From Melghiribacillus thermohalophilus (lineage in GTDB: Bacteria; Bacillota; Bacilli; Bacillales; Alkalibacillaceae), in assembly GCF_004342905.1 (NCBI RefSeq), contig NZ_SMAN01000017.1:1-64000 (forward strand): a stretch of 64,000 nt of DNA, in the 5' to 3' direction. The notes under the pieces are model-generated. The model did not search any database. It was not told the DNA's origin and worked only from the letters and a program-made list of their open reading frames with translations. This document shows, piece after piece, positions 43,681 to 52,206 of the stretch (positions are counted from its first letter, which is position 1; each line of letters opens with the position of its first letter). A program made the position numbers and the translations under genes.

Positions 43681-45612
43681 GTGGGTGCAGAACCAAAGGC
43701 AATCCTGCCAGACTATACGAAACCAAAACAGAAAACAAATTTTTCCCGGGTCATCAACATTCAACATCATATGGAACTGATTGCAGCTTTAACCAGTGGG
43801 GCCATCATCTTATTTGCTTTCTTAACCGAAGGGCACTTAAGCAGCACATGGACGGCAGCACTTTATATTTCCGCCTACGTGATCGGTGGATTGGCAAAGG
43901 CCAAAGAAGGTATAGAAGATACGATTAAAAATAAAGATCTAAATGTTGAACTGTTAATGATTATTGCGGCCATCGGTGCTGCTTCAATTGGTCACTGGTG
44001 GGAAGGAGCTGTTCTCATTTTTATTTTCTCATTAAGTGGGGCACTTGAAACATACACCATGAACAAAAGCCACAAAGAAATTTCTGCTTTAATGGATATG
44101 CAGCCAGATACAGCCCTCCGTATCGTCAATGGCCAGACTGAAGAAGTCCACGTTTCTGAATTGAAGGTTGGAGATCAATTTTTCGTTCGTGCAGGGGAAC
44201 GAATCCCTGCTGACGGTAATATTGTACGGGGATCAACCTCGATAGATGAAGCTGCCATTACAGGCGAATCCATGCCTGAAGAAAAATCTGCAGGTGATGA
44301 AGTGTTTGCTGGCACATTGAACTTAAACGGAAGCATTACGGTGGAATTAACGAAACCATCTGAGGAAAGTGTTTTTCAAAAAATTATTGAACTTGTTCAC
44401 AATGCAAAAAGTGAAAAATCTCCTTCACAGCTATTTATTGAACGATTTGAAGGCATATATGTAAACATTGTCCTGACCGCAGGAGTCCTGTTATTGTTCG
44501 TCCCTCATTATCTCTTTGACTGGAGCTGGGAAACGACTTTTTACCGGGCGATGATCTTTTTGGTTGTAGCATCGCCGTGTGCGCTTGTTGCTTCTATCAT
44601 GCCGGCCACACTTTCAGCTATTTCCAACGGCGCACGGAATGGGATATTATTTAAAGGCGGTGTTCATGTCGAAAACCTTGGTCAGATTAAAGCCATTGCT
44701 CTAGACAAAACCGGAACATTGACTAAAGGAACCCCGGAAGTGACAGATGTATACATTCGGGAAGGTCTTGACGTTCACGAAATCTTTAACATTATTGGGT
44801 CAATCGAAAAGCAATCAACCCATCCGCTGGCTAAAGCCATTGTACGATATGTAAAAAGCCAGAAAATTGAACCGGATCTTACCGTTGATAACATGCAGGA
44901 CGTGACAGGAAAAGGTGTTACAGCGCAAATCGGAAGTGAGACATGGAAAATTGGGAAACCTGAATTTATTGGAAACCAGGAGGTTGAATCTTTTCAAAAT
45001 GGTATTTCCCGCTCACTGGCTGATCAAGGAAAAACCCTGGTCATTGCTGCTGATGAAAATGGGATTGCTGCAATGCTTGCATTAAAAGATGTGGTTAGAG
45101 AAGATGCGAAAGAAGCGCTCGGAAAGTTGAAGAGAGCAGGCATTCGAACGATCATGATAACCGGTGACAACGACCGGACAGCGCAGGCTATTGCCAGAGA
45201 ATGTGGTATTGACGAATATTATACCAACTGTCTTCCAGAAGACAAAGTAGATCATATTCGGAATCTGAAAGAAGCATATGGTCAGGTAGCCATGACAGGA
45301 GACGGGATTAATGACGCACCGGCTCTGGCAACAGCAAATCTCGGGATTGCCATGGGTGAAGGAACAGATGTGGCACTGGAGACAGCCGATATTGTTCTCA
45401 TGAAAAACGACCTGTCAAAAATCGCCGATGCCATTTCCCTGTCCAAGCGAATGAGCCGAATCATCAAGCAAAACGTTATCTTTTCCATTGCCGTTATCAT
45501 CCTGTTGCTTATCTCTAATTTTGCGCAGACCTTAAATATGCCCCTTGGGGTCATCGGACATGAAGGAAGCACCATTCTGGTTATTTTAAACGGATTAAGA
45601 TTGTTGAAATAA
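43681..45612 (+). CDS. pfeT: P1B-type ferrous iron efflux ATPase PfeT
   Basis: The 643-residue P-type ATPase has eight predicted membrane helices, TGES (actuator), VASPCALVASIMPATLS (the SPC metal-site helix), DKTGTLTKG with the phosphorylated Asp, HPLA in the nucleotide domain and MTGDGINDAPAL. It has no N-terminal metal-binding CxxC domain. The ending GHEGSTILVILNGLRLLK is what I recall for B. subtilis PfeT (ZosA/YkvW). PfeT exports Fe(II) under iron overload or peroxide stress. The GTG at 43681 is preferred; a TTG at 43672 is only 2 bases from the RBS. PerR and Fur sites lie upstream. Confidence 0.9.
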   Translation: MGAEPKAILPDYTKPKQKTNFSRVINIQHHMELIAALTSGAIILFAFLTEGHLSSTWTAALYISAYVIGGLAKAKEGIEDTIKNKDLNVELLMIIAAIGAASIGHWWEGAVLIFIFSLSGALETYTMNKSHKEISALMDMQPDTALRIVNGQTEEVHVSELKVGDQFFVRAGERIPADGNIVRGSTSIDEAAITGESMPEEKSAGDEVFAGTLNLNGSITVELTKPSEESVFQKIIELVHNAKSEKSPSQLFIERFEGIYVNIVLTAGVLLLFVPHYLFDWSWETTFYRAMIFLVVASPCALVASIMPATLSAISNGARNGILFKGGVHVENLGQIKAIALDKTGTLTKGTPEVTDVYIREGLDVHEIFNIIGSIEKQSTHPLAKAIVRYVKSQKIEPDLTVDNMQDVTGKGVTAQIGSETWKIGKPEFIGNQEVESFQNGISRSLADQGKTLVIAADENGIAAMLALKDVVREDAKEALGKLKRAGIRTIMITGDNDRTAQAIARECGIDEYYTNCLPEDKVDHIRNLKEAYGQVAMTGDGINDAPALATANLGIAMGEGTDVALETADIVLMKNDLSKIADAISLSKRMSRIIKQNVIFSIAVIILLLISNFAQTLNMPLGVIGHEGSTILVILNGLRLLK

Positions 45613-45613
45613 G

Positions 45614-45648
45614 AAAAAGGAATCCCTGAATTGGGGTTCCTTTCCTCA
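45614..45648 (+). terminator. Terminator of pfeT
   Basis: AAAGGAATCCC/GGGGTTCCTTT forms a stem with a 6-base loop, followed by CCTC. It is only 2 bp past the stop, and A/T-rich flanks allow use from both sides. Confidence 0.75.
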
Positions 45649-45664
45649 TGTTTGGACATGTTTT

Positions 45665-45745
45665 TCAGGCTTCTTCTATTTTCATGTGATTGCGTTCAAC
45701 AGTTTTAAACGTTAAGGGTGTGCCTATTTCAATTCCTATCATCAT
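45665..45745 (-). CDS. Possible 26-residue small ORF
   Basis: The ATG at 45745 has AAAGGTG five bases upstream and opens MMIGIEIGTPLTFKTVERN, ending at a TGA at 45665. It lies directly after the yfkH-like gene on the same strand. I do not recognise it; it may be a real small protein or chance. Confidence 0.25.
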   Translation of the reverse strand: MMIGIEIGTPLTFKTVERNHMKIEEA

Positions 45746-45764
45746 AGAGCACCTTTAGCTTTGA

Positions 45765-46586
45765 TCACCTGGCCATATTTCCTTTGTACAAAATCGCATT
45801 AATCTCTCCGCCAATCACGATTATGATGGCACTGATGTAAAACCAGATCATGAGTACAATGATTCCCCCGAGGCTCCCGTATGCTGCTGAGTAATTTCCG
45901 AAATTTTCTACATAAAAGGCAAAGGCGAGGGATACGAGCTGCCAGCATACCGCAGCAAAAATAGCTCCTGGAAAGGCATGAGCAAATGGAATCCGCTCAT
46001 CCGGTGCAAGCTTATATAAACATGCAAGTACGATTACCATAATCACAAAAGAACTGATCCACCTTAATGCATTCCAGATCTGTAAAAACGTTTCCGTCAA
46101 ACCTAAAAAAGAAAAAATAAATTCTCCTAAAATCCGGCCAAAAACCGGCAGCAATAACACCGTAATCGTCACTAATAGCATGGCGACCGTCAACACAATG
46201 GCAATAAACCGGGACTGAAAGAACGAACGATTTTCCTCGGTTTCATAAGCTCGATTAAAAATTTTCATCAATGCATAAATACCGTGGGATGCTGCCCAGA
46301 GAGAGCCGATAATCCCGATGGACAGCAGGCCCCGGTTTTGCTGATTCATCAGAACTTCAATATTTTCCTCAATGATTTCCATTGTGTTACCCGGTGCATA
46401 GTCCCGGATCATACCCAGAACTTGATCTGCAGAAATAGGCAAAAACCCGACCAGTGTCAGAAGGAAAATTAAAAAAGGAAACAGGGACAAAAGAAAAAAA
46501 TAGGACAGCTGGGCAGCAATACCGGGTATGTCATCCCTTGAAAATCGTTTCCAGACTTCTGAAATAACGTATGGAATGTTCTTCAA
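45765..46586 (-). CDS. yfkH: YihY/virulence factor BrkB family membrane protein (YfkH-like)
   Basis: The 273-residue protein has six predicted membrane helices and the YihY landmarks DIPGIAAQLSYFFLLSLFPFLIFLL, SIGIIGSLWAASHGIYALMKIFNRAY, WQLVSLAFAFYVENFGNYSAAYGSLGGIIVLMIW and the end GGEINAILY. The family was once mis-named RNase BN; its actual function is unknown. In B. subtilis this is YfkH. It is followed upstream on the same strand by yfkI- and yfkJ-like genes with tight spacing (9 and 16 bp), so a three-gene operon is likely. Confidence 0.85.
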   Translation of the reverse strand: MKNIPYVISEVWKRFSRDDIPGIAAQLSYFFLLSLFPFLIFLLTLVGFLPISADQVLGMIRDYAPGNTMEIIEENIEVLMNQQNRGLLSIGIIGSLWAASHGIYALMKIFNRAYETEENRSFFQSRFIAIVLTVAMLLVTITVLLLPVFGRILGEFIFSFLGLTETFLQIWNALRWISSFVIMVIVLACLYKLAPDERIPFAHAFPGAIFAAVCWQLVSLAFAFYVENFGNYSAAYGSLGGIIVLMIWFYISAIIIVIGGEINAILYKGNMAR

Positions 46587-46595
46587 ACTCCCACC

Positions 46596-46865
46596 TCATA
46601 ATGCCCTATTTACAAACTCATCAAGTTTTCTGCTGATTCGCTGGAGCATATAAACCCCTTCATCGAATCTTTCATCTAATTGATCAATTGCTTTCCGCAA
46701 ATGACGGACAGCTGTGGATGGGTGTTGCTGGTATTCCCGAAACAGGGAAGAAAGTTCCGGTATTCGTTCCTTCAATTCTTTACGTAATCTTTGATCTGCA
46801 GCTATTATGATTGCTCCGGTCAAACCACCGAGTATGATCATACACTTCCAGTTAACTTTCGCCAC
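46596..46865 (-). CDS. yfkI: YfkI-like small membrane-anchored protein
   Basis: The 89-residue protein has an N-terminal membrane helix (residues 8-24) and a charged helical remainder rich in Arg and Glu (KELKERIPELSSLFREYQ). It lies between the YihY-type and low-molecular-weight phosphatase genes, exactly where yfkI sits in B. subtilis; the assignment rests mainly on that order. The function is unknown. Confidence 0.65.
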   Translation of the reverse strand: MAKVNWKCMIILGGLTGAIIIAADQRLRKELKERIPELSSLFREYQQHPSTAVRHLRKAIDQLDERFDEGVYMLQRISRKLDEFVNRAL

Positions 46866-46881
46866 TCGGCCTCTCCTCCCT

Positions 46882-47352
46882 TTACAGGTTATGGGCTTCC
46901 TTAATTTCCTTCAGCAAATACTGGCAACCTTCAGATACAAGATCATACACATAATCAAAATTTCCCGTAAAATACGGATCTGGCACATTTTGTTCCTTTG
47001 CATCAGGAACCAGATCCAGAAGCCGCTTCACTGTAACTCCTTCATATTCATCCCGGATCGCTTCCAGGTCACGCATATTTTGCTCATCCATTGCGATAAT
47101 ATAATCAAATTCATCCCAGTCCGTTTCTTTAATCTGGCGTGCCCGCATGCCTTCATAGGAAATATGGTTTTGGTCTAAAATGTTTTGGGTTCCTTCGTGG
47201 GGAGGTTCTCCCTGATGCCAGTGGCCTATCCCTGCTGAATCCACACGAATTTGTTCACTCAATCCCTCTTCCTCGACCATGTTCCGAAAAACTGCTTCAG
47301 CCATTGGGGATCTGCAAATATTGCCAAGACAGACAAAAAGTACGTGAATCAT
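46882..47352 (-). CDS. yfkJ: Low-molecular-weight protein tyrosine phosphatase (YfkJ-like)
   Basis: The 156-residue protein has the P-loop VLFVCLGNICRSPMAE with nucleophile Cys8 and Arg14, and the general acid loop VPDPYFTG near residue 125, both complete. It hydrolyses phosphotyrosine in the cytosol. In B. subtilis YfkJ is an active LMW-PTP linked to ethanol stress resistance. It is the first gene of the yfkJ-yfkI-yfkH-like operon, with its own upstream interval of 185 bp before the alanine symporter. Confidence 0.88.
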   Translation of the reverse strand: MIHVLFVCLGNICRSPMAEAVFRNMVEEEGLSEQIRVDSAGIGHWHQGEPPHEGTQNILDQNHISYEGMRARQIKETDWDEFDYIIAMDEQNMRDLEAIRDEYEGVTVKRLLDLVPDAKEQNVPDPYFTGNFDYVYDLVSEGCQYLLKEIKEAHNL

Positions 47353-47537
47353 TTCATCAACCCCTTTTTCTTGGATGTGATCCTTCTGTTAAAACTATAT
47401 CGAAAAACCGAAAAAGATGAAACTAAATTTAAGGATTTCTTACAACCCTTTCAAAAATACCCTTGACATTCATCAAGAATTTTCGGAATATTTTTATATG
47501 GGACTTTATTTATTTCATACTTTTGAGGGGGAATATC

Positions 47538-48923
47538 ATGGAGGAATTCTGGGAGAAATTTAACAAACAGGGAAGTGAAATCTTAGGTGAAATCAGCGGA
47601 TATGTCTGGGGACCTCCTTTACTGATCCTTCTGGTCGGTACGGGACTGTTTTTATCCCTGAGACTCGGGTTTCTGCAGTTTAAGGCGCTCCCATACGCGT
47701 TAAAACTGGCTTTTAGTCCTGGAAAGCAGGACAAGAAGTCAAAGGGAGATATCACCCACTATCAGGCTCTGACAACCGCACTCGCGGCAACCATCGGAAC
47801 CGGTAATATTGCCGGTGTGGCAACAGCTGTAGTTTTGGGAGGACCGGGAGCAGTATTATGGATGTGGATCACCGCTTTAGTCGGTATGGCAACCAAATAT
47901 GCAGAAGCTATTCTCGCTGTAAAATACCGTACCCAAAATGAGCGGGGTGAAATGTCAGGCGGACCGATGTATTACCTGGAAAAGGGACTGAAAGCGAAAT
48001 GGCTCGGCGTACTGTTTGCTATTTTTGCTTCCATTGCCGCCTTCGGAATCGGAAATATGGTCCAGTCCAACTCCGTATCGGATGCAGTGGAATCTACCTT
48101 TAATATTTCTCCATGGGTGACTGGTATTGTATTGACCGGACTTACCGGCCTGGTTATTCTAGGAGGAATTAAAAGCATCGGAAAAGTGACAGCCTTTTTC
48201 GTACCGATTATGGCAGTATTCTATATCATCGGGGGACTCATCGTTTTATTTTCGAATTTAGAACTTGTTGGTCCTGCGGTTTCCATGATTTTTTCTGATG
48301 CCTTTACAGGTGAAGCTGTAGGCGGAGGGATTTTAGGTACCGTGATCCGTTACGGGGTAGCTCGCGGTGTATTCTCCAACGAAGCCGGTCTCGGTTCAGC
48401 ACCGATTGCAGCTGCTGCTGCAAAAACGGACTATCCGGGACGCCAGGCGCTCGTATCCATGACCCAGGTATTCATTGATACGATTATTGTCTGCTCCATT
48501 ACCGGTATTACCATTGTCATGGCAGGACAGTATGGAGGAGATCTGGAAGGTGCTGATTTAACAGCCGCTTCATTCGCAGCGTTCCTAGGCAACACCGGTT
48601 CTTACATTGTTACAATCGGTCTATTATTCTTTGCTTTCTCAACCATTCTTGGCTGGTCCTATTATGGAGAAAAAACTTTCAGCTATCTGGTTGGAGACAA
48701 AGGAATCCCGGTTTATCGTGTAGTCTTTGTCGTTTTCGTCTTTATTGGGTCTGTTATATCTCTGGATGTTGTCTGGAAATTCGCAGACATCATGAACGGT
48801 CTCATGGCCTTCCCGAACTTAATCGGCCTCCTGGGATTATCGGGAGTAGTCGTTGCGGAAACGAAACGATTTATGGAAGTAGCCAGAGAAGAAAGACAGC
48901 AGGAAAAACTCGGCAAAGCCTAA
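47538..48923 (+). CDS. alsT: AGCS family sodium:alanine symporter
   Basis: The 461-residue protein has about 11 membrane helices. Family markers are [26 protein letters not shown] at about 100, [33 protein letters not shown] near 285, and [11 protein letters not shown]. It takes up alanine or a related small amino acid (glutamine in some AlsT proteins) with sodium. The ATG at 47538 has GAGGGGG seven bases upstream. A weak promoter TTGACA at 47463-47468 with AATATT 18 bases later may drive it. Confidence 0.88.
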   Translation: MEEFWEKFNKQGSEILGEISGYVWGPPLLILLVGTGLFLSLRLGFLQFKALPYALKLAFSPGKQDKKSKGDITHYQALTTALAATIGTGNIAGVATAVVLGGPGAVLWMWITALVGMATKYAEAILAVKYRTQNERGEMSGGPMYYLEKGLKAKWLGVLFAIFASIAAFGIGNMVQSNSVSDAVESTFNISPWVTGIVLTGLTGLVILGGIKSIGKVTAFFVPIMAVFYIIGGLIVLFSNLELVGPAVSMIFSDAFTGEAVGGGILGTVIRYGVARGVFSNEAGLGSAPIAAAAAKTDYPGRQALVSMTQVFIDTIIVCSITGITIVMAGQYGGDLEGADLTAASFAAFLGNTGSYIVTIGLLFFAFSTILGWSYYGEKTFSYLVGDKGIPVYRVVFVVFVFIGSVISLDVVWKFADIMNGLMAFPNLIGLLGLSGVVVAETKRFMEVAREERQQEKLGKA

Positions 48924-48937
48924 AAAGATACCACAAT

Positions 48938-48982
48938 AAAAAGGATTCAATGAGTTCTCGGGACTCGTTGAATCCTTTTCTT
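48938..48982. terminator. Bidirectional terminator between alsT and the sigma operon
   Basis: AAAAGGATTCAA/TTGAATCCTTTT plus inner GAGT/GACTC pairing, with A and T runs on both sides. It lies 15 bp past the alsT stop and 40 bp past the end of the convergent sigma-factor operon. Confidence 0.85.
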
Positions 48983-49021
48983 GTTTTAAGGTAACACGTT
49001 GAGATTTTACTGGATAAATCA

Positions 49022-49972
49022 CTAATGATGGATGCTAAGCTCACGAACATCTTTAAAGGCGATGGAATATTTCCCGTCTCCAAACGTTTTGGTGAAAGAA
49101 ACGGGTCCTTGCTTCTGTTTATCTACCTCGAATTCGCTGGTATCATCGTTTTCCTTCTCCTGTATATCATGCTTTCCCGCTACCAATCCGGTTGAATCCT
49201 CTATCCGGCCCACATTTGAAGCAGAAATGGTGAGATTTTCCCACTGATCCATGTACAGCCCCACCCGGTTTCCTCTCACTTCCCAGTTCGCTTTCAGCTC
49301 ATCGATATGCAATTTAACAGTTGGAAAGGGATACTCGGACCATCCCACCTTAATCTCTACATCGATATTCTCCGGTATGGAAAGGGTCGGATCATACCGA
49401 TAGGAGGAATGGTATATTCCATTATCTTCGGGCAGAGATAAAACCTGAATATGCAGTATTTCCCCCGTTTGAATAAACTGAACAAGCTCTTCCTGCGAAA
49501 GCTTTTTTCCATTGGCTGTATCTGTTTCGTAAATTCCGAAAAGGATAGCTTCCCTTTTACTGGTTGTTTCTATATTTAAGTGATCCGAGGGATGAACCAC
49601 GATTTTAGAAATGTCTGACGGAATGGACCTTTGAACGACAGGCAGTGCCTCTACCTTTTCCTCTGCATGTACGGCTTTTTGAATTTCTGCAAGGATTCCC
49701 GTGGACTGTATGACATATAGTCCGATTCCTGCTGTCCCGATCATACCGATAAACAAAATACTCAGGACATCATATTTCAGTATGGGAGTTTGCTCTTTCG
49801 ACTGAAAAAGGTAAATTAATATTTCCAGGCCCAGTACGATTAATATCACGGGCCACCAGGAAAAAGCGATGACCGTCATATCCCAGTGAAAAAATTTGGC
49901 CAGCACCAGGATCACGCCAAGGAATAGCAAAGAGAGACCCATGGAAAAAGTTCCTATTCGCCATTGCCTCAA
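49022..49972 (-). CDS. Membrane protein with LiaF-like N-terminal domain and adhesin-like tail
   Basis: The 316-residue protein has two close membrane helices at 10-57 with the FSWWPVILIVLGLEIL turn seen in LiaF/DUF5668-type proteins, then a third at about 68-90. An extracytoplasmic beta-rich domain (about 100-316) with repeated strands such as LHIDELKANWEVRGN and LTISASNVGRIED resembles DUF4097-like beta-helices. It is the last gene of the ECF sigma operon and overlaps the triple-TM2 gene by 4 bp. By position it may sense or transmit envelope stress; this is inference. Confidence 0.7.
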   Translation of the reverse strand: MRQWRIGTFSMGLSLLFLGVILVLAKFFHWDMTVIAFSWWPVILIVLGLEILIYLFQSKEQTPILKYDVLSILFIGMIGTAGIGLYVIQSTGILAEIQKAVHAEEKVEALPVVQRSIPSDISKIVVHPSDHLNIETTSKREAILFGIYETDTANGKKLSQEELVQFIQTGEILHIQVLSLPEDNGIYHSSYRYDPTLSIPENIDVEIKVGWSEYPFPTVKLHIDELKANWEVRGNRVGLYMDQWENLTISASNVGRIEDSTGLVAGKHDIQEKENDDTSEFEVDKQKQGPVSFTKTFGDGKYSIAFKDVRELSIHH

Positions 49973-51069
49973 GATTCCTCATCTCCCTTCTCCACTTTTT
50001 TTCCCATTAGTAATTTGAAGCCAATCACTACTAAAACGAGACTTACCACACCTGTTTGAAAATACTCCTGATAGTAGTAATAGATATTCCAGTTTTGCAG
50101 TTCCCTCGCCAGGCCCGGAACAAGGATGGAGTCCAAAATAATGAAAAATCCGACAACTATCAGACCAATCCCCAGCCATTTTTGGTGATTTAAAAAATAT
50201 TTAATGACTGGCACATCGTTGATTTCTCCCCACTCGTAACGGCTGAACTGCTGAAGGGCATCAAAAAAGCTGAAAAACCAGATGACCGGGATCAAAAATA
50301 AAAAGATCGAAAGATGCAGCACATCGAGAAGATAAATGGAGAGAAGAAAGAAAATCATCAGTTGGATTCCTCTCTGCTGAAGGCCAAGATACAAATGTCC
50401 CGCCCCCGGAAACATAGCAAGAACGGTGGTGATCACTTTGCTTTTCTCCCCGCTGATCCGATGTTTTTCAATATCTTCAATAATCGATATATCCTCGAGT
50501 TTTTCTCCCCGGTCTTTCTTATTCAGAAGCTGGATGGTATCAAATAAACTGTAAATCCAGATGACCGGCAAGATAAACAAAAAGAGCAAAAAACCTACTT
50601 CCCTGGTAAGAATCGAAACAAACAATACCATTGAGCCCAGGCCAAGAAAGCCTGCGAGCAGCGTGACTCCCCGCTGGTTTAATCCGAGATGGAAATGACC
50701 GACGCCGGGTATAAAGGAAAGAATAATTGTCAGGAAACGCTCATTGGTCTGGCTGTCCTGAACCTGCCGGACATTAGCTGTTTCAGTGGTAGCCTTACTG
50801 CCTGCAACAGTCGGGACGTTCTGATCCCTGTTCCACAGCAACGTCATCACGATATCCAGCATATTGATCCCCCAGATGCCTGCAGCAGTCAGCAGAAAAA
50901 ATAACGAGAGCATGTCATCAAAAATCATAATTCCGGTAATGAACGTAAGACCAAGGGCACCCACGAAACTAAAGGCATACATGACTCCTCGGATCTTCCT
51001 GTCTAAATATATATGACCGAGTCCAGGAAAAAACGCCAGTAAAAAGGCAACGGCTGAAGACTTATTCAT
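49969..51069 (-). CDS. Triple-TM2-repeat membrane protein
   Basis: The 366-residue polytopic protein is built from three tandem TM2-like units. Each opens with the same motif: AFFPGLGHIYLDRKIRG (about 12), SFIPGVGHFHLGLNQRG (about 119) and AMFPGAGHLYLGLQQRG (about 218). Each ends in a W-x-x-x-x-x-D helix (IWGINMLDIVMTLLW, WIYSLFDTIQLL, WFFSFFDALQQF). A final pair of helices follows. Charged linkers sit between units. TM2 domains elsewhere occur singly. It overlaps the anti-sigma gene and the LiaF-like gene by 4 bp each, so it is translationally coupled to both. The function is unknown. Confidence 0.75.
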   Translation of the reverse strand: MNKSSAVAFLLAFFPGLGHIYLDRKIRGVMYAFSFVGALGLTFITGIMIFDDMLSLFFLLTAAGIWGINMLDIVMTLLWNRDQNVPTVAGSKATTETANVRQVQDSQTNERFLTIILSFIPGVGHFHLGLNQRGVTLLAGFLGLGSMVLFVSILTREVGFLLFLFILPVIWIYSLFDTIQLLNKKDRGEKLEDISIIEDIEKHRISGEKSKVITTVLAMFPGAGHLYLGLQQRGIQLMIFFLLSIYLLDVLHLSIFLFLIPVIWFFSFFDALQQFSRYEWGEINDVPVIKYFLNHQKWLGIGLIVVGFFIILDSILVPGLARELQNWNIYYYYQEYFQTGVVSLVLVVIGFKLLMGKKVEKGDEES

Positions 51070-51509
51070 GACTGTTTATCCTCCTTTCCAGGTTCAATGA
51101 TTTTAAATAATCCTGAAGTCTTCTTCATCAGCTCCGATGTAATGGATGTATCCCTGTTTTCCACAGCATCCGTTACATCCGTCACTTTTTGAAAAGCGCC
51201 CGTAAACATCAGACACAGAGTCAATCCCGCAGCTATTCCATAATGAATGATCGTTTTTCGCGTCACATGCCGGGAGGATTTATCCCTGGACCTGGAATCA
51301 GGAATTTTTTCTTCTAAGAGCCTTAACGTTCCATCCGTAAATGAATCAGAAAGTTTTTCACCGGGCTCCCACTCATCAATGATGTTCATATACCATCCGA
51401 AACATGAATCACAGTGCTCCAGATGCACACGAATGTCTTCCTTTTCCTGTTCACTTAATTCTCCATGAATAAACTTCTCCATCTTTTCAATACTCAGGTG
51501 GGACATCAA
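51066..51509 (-). CDS. Zinc-finger anti-sigma factor (membrane)
   Basis: The 147-residue protein has an N-terminal ZAS (zf-HC2) motif, HVLEHC-like HLEHCDSC, with the His-x3-Cys-x2-Cys ligands at about 29-36. A linker follows and one membrane helix at 89-106 (HYGIAAGLTLCLMFTGAF), then a short outside tail. Such proteins hold an ECF sigma factor inactive at the membrane until a signal arrives. Its ATG overlaps the sigma-factor stop by 4 bp. Confidence 0.85.
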   Translation of the reverse strand: MMSHLSIEKMEKFIHGELSEQEKEDIRVHLEHCDSCFGWYMNIIDEWEPGEKLSDSFTDGTLRLLEEKIPDSRSRDKSSRHVTRKTIIHYGIAAGLTLCLMFTGAFQKVTDVTDAVENRDTSITSELMKKTSGLFKIIEPGKEDKQS

Positions 51510-52078
51510 AAATCATCCTCCTTCCAGTGCTCACGCATCCATTTTCTCGCCCGGTACAGCCGCATTTCCACGGTTTTTTTCGCCAGATGAAATTCTTCAC
51601 CTATTTCCTGGTACGACTTCCCTTCTAAATAATGGGCTTTGACAATTGTCCGATAAGACTCAGGCATTTCACCAATAGCCTGTTCAATGTTTCGTTTTCT
51701 TTCCGTATCGATGACGGCCCATTCAGCGCTTTCTTCCTGGATGGGATGAAAAGCATCTTCCTCAAAGGCTGTCAGTTCTTCATGCTTTCTCTTCTTTTTC
51801 CGATATGCGTCAATCGCTGTGTTAAACGCGATGCGGCTCAGCCATGACTTAAAACCCCTGGATTCATAAGAAGGGAGAGCATCCATCATCTTCAAAAATA
51901 CTTCCTGGGTAAGATCTTCTGCCTCCTGCAGATCTTTGACAACGCTGTAAGTGATTTTAAAAATGTGTTGTTTATACTTTTCGATCAGAAGCCTCAGTGC
52001 CTGTTGATTTCCTGATTTGATTTTTTTGATTAAAACCTCGTCATGAATGGCTCTCCCCCTCCCTTCACAAGGCTTCAT
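51506..52078 (-). CDS. ECF-type RNA polymerase sigma factor
   Basis: The protein of 180-190 residues has sigma region 2 (LIEKYKQHIFKITYSVVKDLQEAEDLTQEVFLKM, residues about 30-65; RGFKSWLSRIAFNTAIDAYR) and region 4 (YRTIVKAHYLEGKSYQEIGEEFHLAKKTVEMRLYRARKWM). The annotated ATG at 52078 has no good RBS. A GGGAGGGGG stretch instead precedes an in-frame ATT at 52048, which would start the protein at the usual HDEVLIKKI point; this would be a rare start codon. It heads a four-gene overlapping operon. A sigma-A-like promoter lies upstream. Confidence 0.85.
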   Translation of the reverse strand: MKPCEGRGRAIHDEVLIKKIKSGNQQALRLLIEKYKQHIFKITYSVVKDLQEAEDLTQEVFLKMMDALPSYESRGFKSWLSRIAFNTAIDAYRKKKRKHEELTAFEEDAFHPIQEESAEWAVIDTERKRNIEQAIGEMPESYRTIVKAHYLEGKSYQEIGEEFHLAKKTVEMRLYRARKWMREHWKEDDF

Positions 52079-52131
52079 GAATACAGACGGAAAAAAAACG
52101 CTCTACCCTACACCCTTTTGAAAAACAATCA

Positions 52132-52160
52132 TTCATATTGACACGAATGAAAAACGTCAA
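52132..52160 (-). promoter_or_regulatory. Sigma-A-like promoter of the ECF operon
   Basis: On the minus strand TTGACG (52160-52155) is followed after exactly 17 bases by TATGAA (52137-52132), 54 bp before the ORF start. I did not find an obvious ECF-type (GAAC/CGTC) autoregulatory promoter. Confidence 0.55.
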
Positions 52161-52171
52161 CAAATAAAAAA

Positions 52172-52206
52172 TAACTGACTAAAAAGCTCCTGGCCTTCAG
52201 TCAGTT
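52172..52206 (-). terminator. Terminator overlapping the SRAP gene end
   Basis: AACTGACT/AGTCAGTT stem with a long loop. On the minus strand the exit reads ATTTTTTA. The stop codon of the SRAP gene lies in its right arm. Confidence 0.65.
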
